Source: an uncultured Gemmobacter sp.
GTDB taxonomy: Bacteria; Pseudomonadota; Alphaproteobacteria; Rhodobacterales; Rhodobacteraceae
Direction: 5' to 3'
NCBI GenBank assembly: GCA_937983495.1
Contig: CALKAA010000211.1
Span: 1 to 8,176 of the forward strand
DNA length: 8,176 bases
Of the stretch, positions 1 to 4,168 are shown one piece after another (positions within the stretch are counted from its first letter, which is position 1; the number at the start of each line of letters is the position of its first letter). A program made the position numbers and the translations under genes. Under the pieces are notes generated by a model. The model was not told the DNA's origin. It saw only the letters and a list, made by a program, of their open reading frames with translations, and searched no databases.

Positions 1-46
1 CTGTCGGCTCTGGTGGCAACGGTCTGGTTTCAAGCGTTTCCACAGC

Positions 47-81
47 GGGCGGGGAAAAGCGGTGCTTTTCCTGATCCGCCC
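47..81 (-). terminator. Stem-loop just downstream of xthA, possible 3' end
   Basis: Two nested inverted repeats form one hairpin: GGGCGG (47-52) pairs with CCGCCC (76-81), and GGAAAAGC (53-60) pairs with GCTTTTCC (64-71). The loop is 3 nt (61-63) and a 4-nt bulge (TGAT, 72-75) sits on one side. It begins 15 bp beyond the xthA stop codon, so it may protect or define the 3' end of that mRNA. Read on the minus strand it is not followed by a T-run, so it is not a canonical Rho-independent terminator. Whether it terminates transcription is inference. Confidence 0.35.
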
Positions 82-95
82 AATTCAATGCTACG

Positions 96-884
96 TCACA
101 AATCAAACGTCGCGAAAACCGGCACATGGTCTGACGGTTGCTCCCATCCCCGCGCCGGGCGCAGGATGCGCGAGCCATGGGCGGCACCGGAAATATCGGG
201 CGTGGCCCAGATGTGATCCAACCGGCGGCCCTTGTCGGCAGCATCCCAATCAGCAGCACGATAGGACCACCAGCTATACAGCAAGCCCTGTGGAATATCC
301 TGCCGGGTGATATCCACCCATTTGCCCGCGTCCTGCGTGGCTCCCAGATGCTCCACCTCGATGGGCGTATGGCTGACGATCTTCAACAACTGCTTGTGGC
401 TCCACACGTCATCCTCGCGCGGGGCGATGTTCAGATCGCCCACCAGAATGGCGCGTTCGGGGCGTTCGGCATGGAAATGGTCGCGCATCTCGGTCAGAAA
501 ATCGAGCTTCTGGCCGAACTTGATATTCTGCTCGCGGTCGGGAATATCGCCGCCCGCTGGCACATAGAAATTATGGATCGTCACGCCGTTTTCCAGCCGG
601 GCCGCCACATGGCGGGCATGGCCAAGGCTGGCGAAATCCCGGTCGCCTGCATCTTCCAGCGGCAGTTTCGACAGGATCGCGACACCATTGTAGCCCTTCT
701 GCCCCCGCGCAACCATGTGGCGGTAGCCAAGCGCGTGAAACTGCTCCAGCGGGAACTTGTCGACCGGGGTCTTGATCTCTTGCAGGCACAGCACATTGGG
801 TGCCTCCTCCTGCATCAGCTTGCAGACCAGCGCCTCGCGCAGGCGGACCGAGTTGATGTTCCAGGTGGCAAGGGTGAAGGTCAT
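96..884 (-). CDS. xthA: Exodeoxyribonuclease III (AP endonuclease)
   Basis: A 262-residue enzyme of the exonuclease III / EEP family, which cuts at abasic sites and has 3'-5' exonuclease and 3'-phosphatase activity in base-excision repair in the cytoplasm. The length matches E. coli XthA (268 aa). Family motifs appear in order: WNINSVR (8-14), LQEIK with the metal-binding Glu36 (34-38), FYVPAG (106-111), GDLNIAP with Asp150 and Asn152 (149-155), RLDHIW with the conserved Asp (221-226), and the C-terminal SDHVPV with the catalytic Asp252/His253 pair. The reading frame continues upstream to 1049, but that part would overlap the preceding gene. ATG at 884 has a good ribosome site (AAAGGAGA, about 6 nt away) and starts exactly at the family N-terminus (MTFTLATWN). 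It lies 61 bp downstream of the small secreted-protein gene on the same strand and may share its transcript. Function is sure from the motifs. Confidence 0.96.
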   Translation of the reverse strand: MTFTLATWNINSVRLREALVCKLMQEEAPNVLCLQEIKTPVDKFPLEQFHALGYRHMVARGQKGYNGVAILSKLPLEDAGDRDFASLGHARHVAARLENGVTIHNFYVPAGGDIPDREQNIKFGQKLDFLTEMRDHFHAERPERAILVGDLNIAPREDDVWSHKQLLKIVSHTPIEVEHLGATQDAGKWVDITRQDIPQGLLYSWWSYRAADWDAADKGRRLDHIWATPDISGAAHGSRILRPARGWEQPSDHVPVFATFDL

Positions 885-945
885 GGCGGCTCTCCTTTGG
901 CCCACCTGTCTAGGCGGGCCGGAGGATTGCAGCAAGCCGCTTGCC

Positions 946-1254
946 TTACTGAATCGTGTAATCGGTCGTTTCGCAGATGTTTGACGCGCCTTCCAGCACG
1001 TCACCATCCGCAAAGACCATACGAAGGTCATAGTCGCAGCCCTGCGCATTCACGATGGTAACCTGCGCCACGCGACCAGCCGCCAAGGCAGGCATGCCCA
1101 ACAGGTTCTGCTCCCAGTTCTCGTGCCCGACCGGGGTTGCGTAGAACTCGGTCAGATCAGCGCCCGTCATGTTCGTCAGCGAAAAATTGACATCATCGGC
1201 GACAGCCGGGCTGGCAAGGCCTGCGATCATCGCCACAGAGAGGATCATGCGCAT
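946..1254 (-). CDS. Small secreted protein, 102 aa, function unknown
   Basis: The first 19 residues look like a Sec signal peptide: MRM, a hydrophobic core, then a signal-peptidase-I site at AVA|DD (17-21). The mature protein would be about 83 residues in the periplasm. It has two cysteines (Cys73, Cys94) that could form a disulfide, and a central GADLTEFYATP...NWEQNLLG segment followed by CDYDLRMVFADGD. This pattern resembles a family of small proteobacterial exported proteins often mislabelled argininosuccinate lyase; it has nothing of that enzyme. The ribosome site is strong (GGAGGAAG, 7 nt before the ATG), and a promoter-like sequence sits at 1300-1327. xthA follows on the same strand. 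The gene is convincing; its role cannot be read from the sequence. Confidence 0.87.
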   Translation of the reverse strand: MRMILSVAMIAGLASPAVADDVNFSLTNMTGADLTEFYATPVGHENWEQNLLGMPALAAGRVAQVTIVNAQGCDYDLRMVFADGDVLEGASNICETTDYTIQ

Positions 1255-1299
1255 GGTCAGACTTCCTCCACATCGGGCGCGGGATGCGCCGCTGTTTTC

Positions 1300-1327
1300 A
1301 ATTTAGGAAACTCGCCACTGGAATCAA
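1300..1327 (-). promoter_or_regulatory. Candidate sigma-70 promoter for the secreted-protein gene
   Basis: On the minus strand, TTGATT (1322-1327) and TAAATT (1300-1305) are separated by 16 bp and lie about 46 bp before the start codon at 1254. Both hexamers match the consensus at four positions. The leader would be about 40 nt with the GGAGGAAG ribosome site near its end. Inferred by eye only. Confidence 0.35.
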
Positions 1328-1502
1328 CCGGCACAGCCAGGGGGAAAAATCGGCACCACGCCGCATCAGCCCCGATCCGGAGCTTTGCGAGAAAAGCGGC
1401 CGGGAGCGAGGATCACGCAACCCGGCCAGTCACCCTCAGGGAGGTGAGCGGCTGACTGCCGTTGGGCCACTCACCCAATAGTTGTATCACGCCTTGCGAC
1501 AT

Positions 1503-1530
1503 AAAAAAAGGCCGGGCTTGAAGCCCGGCC
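1503..1530 (-). terminator. Rho-independent terminator of the SorX-like RNA / cenR 3'UTR
   Basis: A perfect inverted repeat, GGCCGGGCTT (1510-1519) and AAGCCCGGCC (1521-1530), is followed on the minus strand by seven consecutive T residues (1503-1509). In practice the stem is about 8 bp of nearly pure G-C with a small TTCAA-type loop. The T-run exists only in the minus-strand reading, so the terminator acts on transcripts coming from the response regulator gene. Confidence 0.92.
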
Positions 1531-1575
1531 AGTCCAACAGGGAGGATGCCATATCATAACCCCGATATGGCGAGG
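1503..1575 (-). ncRNA. SorX-like small RNA from the 3'UTR of the response regulator gene
   Basis: The minus strand encodes about 73 nt made of two clean hairpins and a single-stranded linker. The first hairpin is a perfect 8-bp stem, GCCATATC/GATATGGC (1564-1571 with 1548-1555), with an 8-nt loop (GGGGTTAT). The linker reads ATCCTCCCTGTTGGACT and holds an anti-Shine-Dalgarno-like CCTCCC. The second hairpin is the terminator with its T7 tail. This architecture is typical of Hfq-dependent RNAs. From memory, Rhodobacter sphaeroides SorX is a conserved RNA of about 75 nt, cut by RNase E from the 3'UTR of an OmpR-type regulator gene (RSP_0847). It is induced by singlet oxygen and targets the polyamine transporter gene potA. 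Here the distance from the terminator to the base of the first stem, and the parent gene type, both fit. The 5' end, processing and target are inferred; a longer precursor up to about 1616 is possible. Confidence 0.68.
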
Positions 1576-1702
1576 GGAACCTTGGGGGAAATCAGGCGAA
1601 AACTGCCTTTAAACCACGCAAAACCGATATAGTTGCGCCCCTTGTCAACAATAAGACCCAAAACCGTTAATTTCGGCTGAATCTTTCAGAGTTGCGCAAA
1701 AG

Positions 1703-2389
1703 TCACACAACAAGCCGATAGCCCCCATTTTCGGTCACCAACAACCGCGCATTCGAGGGATCGGGCTCGATCTTCTGCCGCAACCGATAGATGTGCGTCT
1801 CCAGCGTGTGCGTTGTCACACCCGCATTATAGCCCCAAACCTCATGCAGCAGCACATCGCGGGCCACAACACTTTGCTGTGCGCGATACAGATACTTCAG
1901 GATATTGGTTTCCTTCTCGGTCAAGCGGACCTTGCGGTCTTTCTCGTCGACCAGCATCTTTTGCGCAGGCTTGAAGGTATAGGGGCCCAACTGAAACACC
2001 GCATCCTCGGATTGCTCATGCTGGCGCAGCTGCGCCCGGATGCGGGCCAAAAGCACGGGAAATTTGAACGGCTTTGTAATGTAATCATTCGCGCCGGCAT
2101 CCAGGCCCAGAATGGTGTCCGCGTCCGAATCATGCCCGGTCAGCATCAGGATCGGGCATTTCACCCCCGTCTTGCGCAACCGGCGGCACAGTTCGCGCCC
2201 ATCGGTATCGGGCAGGCCGACATCGAGGATCACCATGTCATAGGTGGCAGCCTTGGCCTTCTCCATACCCTCAAGGCCATTCGCGGCCTCGAACACGTCG
2301 AAATCCTCGGTCATCACCAGTTGTTCTGACAGCGCCTCACGCAGGTCGTCATCATCATCCACCAGCAGGATCTTGCGCAGCTGAGCCAT
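1703..2389 (-). CDS. cenR: OmpR/PhoB-family response regulator, probably CenR
   Basis: A 228-residue two-component response regulator. The receiver domain (about 5-122) has the acidic pocket Asp11-Asp15, phosphoacceptor Asp56 in ILDVGLPD, Thr84 in LMLTG and Lys106 in TKPF. The winged-helix DNA-binding domain (about 130-228) contains LTEKETNILKYL, the HEVWGY and THTLETHIYRLRQKIEPD recognition region, and the ENGGYRL wing. The start at 2389 is preceded by ACGGAGG and gives the usual short N-terminus; an in-frame ATG at 2464 would add 25 residues unlike the family. No histidine kinase is adjacent. The sequence and a SorX-like RNA in its 3'UTR point to CenR, which as I recall is an essential regulator of envelope and division genes working with the kinase CenK encoded elsewhere. 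Response-regulator identity is certain; the name cenR is inferred. Confidence 0.93.
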   Translation of the reverse strand: MAQLRKILLVDDDDDLREALSEQLVMTEDFDVFEAANGLEGMEKAKAATYDMVILDVGLPDTDGRELCRRLRKTGVKCPILMLTGHDSDADTILGLDAGANDYITKPFKFPVLLARIRAQLRQHEQSEDAVFQLGPYTFKPAQKMLVDEKDRKVRLTEKETNILKYLYRAQQSVVARDVLLHEVWGYNAGVTTHTLETHIYRLRQKIEPDPSNARLLVTENGGYRLVV

Positions 2390-2439
2390 GGGGCCTCCGT
2401 TCTCTCTGACACCACAGATGCGCGCAGGCCCGGCGCAGG

Positions 2440-2487
2440 ACAAGGTTTGCAACAAGGTTTTCACGCGCTCGTGTCACAGCCGCGTGA
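2440..2487. promoter_or_regulatory. Repeats in the cenR-ribA divergent promoter region
   Basis: The 151-bp gap between the divergent starts at 2389 and 2541 holds two ordered elements. A 9-bp direct repeat ACAAGGTTT occurs at 2440-2448 and 2452-2460, a period of 12 bp. Immediately after it come 7-bp inverted arms, TCACGCG (2461-2467) and CGCGTGA (2481-2487), 13 bp apart. OmpR/PhoB-type regulators bind direct repeats spaced about one helical turn apart, so autoregulation by the neighbouring regulator is possible but unproven. I could not assign convincing -35/-10 pairs in either direction, and I see no FMN riboswitch before ribA. Confidence 0.35.
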
Positions 2488-2540
2488 TATGTTTCAATTT
2501 CCGCATCGGCCCGTTACATCTGGGCGCAAAAGGAAGTGCC

Positions 2541-3626
2541 ATGTCCCTGACGCCCAGCATCCTCGAACGGCTGACCCGCGCCCGCGGCGACCTGCGTATG
2601 GGGGTGCCGGTGGTTCTGATCTCAGAGGCCGACACCGCATTGGCCGTGGCGGTGGAGGCGTTGACACCCACAAGGCTGGCCGATCTGCGCGAGTTTGGCA
2701 CGCCGGAACTGGCGCTGACGGCGCGGCGGGCCGAGACTTTGCGCGCACGGGTCTATCACGGCGATGTGGCGCGGTTGGCGGTGCCCGAGGGTCTGGGCAC
2801 CGATTGGCTGCGCGCCATGGCCGACCCGGCCGATGACCTGCGCGTGCCGATGAAAGGGCCGTTCGCCTGTTTGCGCGAAGGCGATGCCAGCCTTGCCTGC
2901 GCGGCCATCCGGCTGGTGAAATCGGCGCACCTGCTGCCCGCCGCCGTGTTGGTGCCTGTGGCTGATCCGGCGGCGCTGGTGGCGCAGGGGCTGACTTGCA
3001 TCAACCTGACAGAGGCTGCGCCCGAGTTGGACGCCGCCAGTGTGATGAACGAGGTGGTCGCCGCCCGCCTGCCAATGGTCGCCTCGGAGCGCGGTCGGGT
3101 GCATATCTTCCGCCCCGAAGATGGCGGCGAAGAGCATTACGCCATTGAGATCGGCCAGCCCGATCGCAGCCAGCCGGTGCTGGCGCGGCTGCATTCGGCC
3201 TGCTTCACCGGCGATGTTCTGGGCAGTCTGAAATGCGATTGCGGCCCGCAATTGCGCGCGGCGCTGGCGCAGATGGGGGCCGAGGGGGCGGGCGTGCTGC
3301 TCTACCTCAACCAAGAGGGGCGCGGCATCGGCCTTGCCAACAAGATGCGCGCCTATTCCTTGCAGGATCAAGGCTTTGACACGGTGGAGGCCAATCACCG
3401 CCTAGGGTTCGAGGATGACGAACGCGATTTCCGCATCGGCGCGGCTCTGCTCCGGCGCATGGGCTTTTCGGCGGTGCGCCTGCTGACCAACAACCCGCGC
3501 AAGATTGCCATGATGGAAGGCCAAGGCCTGACGGTGACGGAACGCGTGCCGCTGAAAGTGGGTGAAACCGCGCAGAACCGGGCCTATCTGGCGACCAAGG
3601 CCGCCAAATCGGGGCATCTGCTATGA
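2541..3626 (+). CDS. ribA: GTP cyclohydrolase II with a degenerate RibB-like N-terminal region
   Basis: A 361-residue protein for the first step of riboflavin synthesis: GTP to 2,5-diamino-6-ribosylamino-4(3H)-pyrimidinone 5'-phosphate. The C-terminal half (about 186-361) is a complete GCH II domain. It shows HSACFTGD...SLKCDCG with the three zinc cysteines Cys221, Cys232 and Cys234, then NQEGRGIGL (257-265), the RAYSLQDQGFDTVEANHRLGF block (270-290), DERDF (293-297), LLTNNPRK (314-321), and the family-typical C-terminus GHLL. E. coli RibA is only 196 aa. The extra first 185 residues align loosely with DHBP synthase (RibB): GDLRMGVPVVLISEAD matches its start and CLREGDASLACAAIRLVKSAHLLPAAVLV matches its GHTEA region. 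The acidic DDERENEGD motif and the GHTEA residues are gone, so this part is probably inactive. ATG 2541 follows AAAGGAAG. The stop overlaps the next start (ATGA). Confidence 0.95.
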   Translation: MSLTPSILERLTRARGDLRMGVPVVLISEADTALAVAVEALTPTRLADLREFGTPELALTARRAETLRARVYHGDVARLAVPEGLGTDWLRAMADPADDLRVPMKGPFACLREGDASLACAAIRLVKSAHLLPAAVLVPVADPAALVAQGLTCINLTEAAPELDAASVMNEVVAARLPMVASERGRVHIFRPEDGGEEHYAIEIGQPDRSQPVLARLHSACFTGDVLGSLKCDCGPQLRAALAQMGAEGAGVLLYLNQEGRGIGLANKMRAYSLQDQGFDTVEANHRLGFEDDERDFRIGAALLRRMGFSAVRLLTNNPRKIAMMEGQGLTVTERVPLKVGETAQNRAYLATKAAKSGHLL

Positions 3627-4114
3627 TCACTGTCACACCCACTGGTGCCCTGTTCCGCGGCCGACGCTTTCCCTGCACCATTGGCCGTGGCGGCCTGATT
3701 GCACCGGAGGCCAAGCGCGAGGGCGACGGGGCCACCCCCATTGGCGACCATCGCATCATCGGCATGCTCTATCGCCCTGACCGCATCGCCCGCCCGGCTG
3801 CCTGGGCCGAACCGATCCTGCCCGGCGACCTCTGGTCTGATGATCCGGCGGACGCGATGTATAACCAGTGGGTCCGGGCACCCCACAGATTTTCGTACGA
3901 AAATCTGCGGCGGGCCGATCCGCTTTATGATCTCGTTTTGCTGACGGACTGGAACTATCCACTGGCCGAGGCTGGGCGCGGCTCGGCCATCTTCCTGCAC
4001 CGCTGGCGCAGGCCCTGCTATCCGACGGCCGGCTGCGTGGCCTTTGCCCCGCGCGATCTGGCCTGGATTGCCGCCCGCATCACCCCTGGCGAGCTCTTGC
4101 GCATCCTCGGCTGA
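3623..4114 (+). CDS. L,D-transpeptidase (YkuD domain)
   Basis: A 163-residue protein with a YkuD catalytic core. This fold forms or edits peptidoglycan crosslinks, or attaches proteins to peptidoglycan, through a cysteine acyl-enzyme. The catalytic block is SAIFLH...TAGCVAF, with His126 and nucleophile Cys138; TAGC stands in for the more usual S/THGC. An early KREGDGATPIGDH segment (31-43) matches the substrate-side G-x-TP-x-G motif seen in the family. There is no signal peptide, transmembrane segment or LysM domain, so export or an intracellular role is unresolved. Its ATG lies inside the ribA stop (ATGA overlap), which implies translational coupling, although the functions are unrelated. 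A perfect 22-bp palindrome lies within the gene (3886-3907) and encodes RFSYENLR. Confidence 0.88.
   Translation: MITVTPTGALFRGRRFPCTIGRGGLIAPEAKREGDGATPIGDHRIIGMLYRPDRIARPAAWAEPILPGDLWSDDPADAMYNQWVRAPHRFSYENLRRADPLYDLVLLTDWNYPLAEAGRGSAIFLHRWRRPCYPTAGCVAFAPRDLAWIAARITPGELLRILG
3886..3907. repeat. Perfect 22-bp palindrome inside the L,D-transpeptidase gene
   Basis: The half CAGATTTTCGT (3886-3896) is followed directly by its exact complement ACGAAAATCTG (3897-3907), with no spacer. It is conspicuously AT-rich against the surrounding GC-rich codons. It stays in frame, read as AGA TTT TCG TAC GAA AAT CTG (RFSYENL, residues 89-95), between the N-terminal part and the catalytic block. No second copy occurs in this window. 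It could be a dispersed short palindromic element or a protein-binding site; neither can be shown here. Confidence 0.85.
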
Positions 4115-4116
4115 GC

Positions 4117-4145
4117 TTTTCAAAGCGCTTTCAAATCGCTATGCT
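4117..4145 (+). promoter_or_regulatory. Candidate promoter with a LacI-family-like operator before the amylosucrase gene
   Basis: The near-palindrome TTTCAAAGCGCTTTCAAA (4118-4135) has a perfect 10-bp centre (AAAGCGCTTT) and one mismatched pair (4121/4132). Its right half, GCTTTCAA, matches the half-site commonly seen in LacI/GalR-family operators, including the central CpG. It overlaps a promoter-like arrangement: TTTTCA (4117-4122), a 17-bp spacer, and TATGCT (4140-4145), each matching the consensus at four of six positions. A start near 4152 would leave a leader of about 17 nt. Repression relieved by sucrose or a product is the natural inference. No LacI-type regulator gene is in the window. 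Confidence 0.45.
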
Positions 4146-4168
4146 CGCACCCATCAGGGGAGGATGGC

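Larger units (their letters stand above)
1255..1702. other. 448-bp stretch without a protein gene
   Basis: This gap holds the candidate promoter at 1300-1327, the terminator at 1503-1530 and the SorX-like RNA at 1503-1575, annotated separately. Between 1421 and 1480 there are competing pairings: CAGTCA (1427-1432) with TGACTG (1453-1458), TCACC (1430-1434) with GGTGA (1443-1447), and GGTGAG (1443-1448) with CTCACC (1470-1475). No gene lies in a position to make use of them. From 1576 to 1702 the sequence is relatively AT-rich and would be the 3'UTR between the response regulator stop and the small RNA. The minus strand there carries TTGACA (1640s) followed too closely (11 bp) by TATATC to count as a good promoter. 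Short open frames on the plus strand have no convincing ribosome site or recognisable product. Confidence 0.6.

Noticed and set aside
138..1061. 307-codon open frame on the plus strand opposite xthA
   Set aside because: It lies antisense to a gene with full exonuclease III motifs, encodes no recognisable domain and crosses two minus-strand genes. It is a GC-driven shadow frame.
1640..1665. TTGACA...TATATC on the minus strand as a promoter for the small RNA
   Set aside because: The two hexamers are only 11 bp apart, too close for a sigma-70 promoter. Processing from the regulator mRNA explains the RNA better.
2490..2540. FMN riboswitch before ribA
   Set aside because: The leader is too short and lacks the multi-helix conserved sequence of the RFN element.
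2622..3398. 258-codon minus-strand open frame within ribA
   Set aside because: It is antisense to a clear GTP cyclohydrolase II, with no ribosome site or domain.
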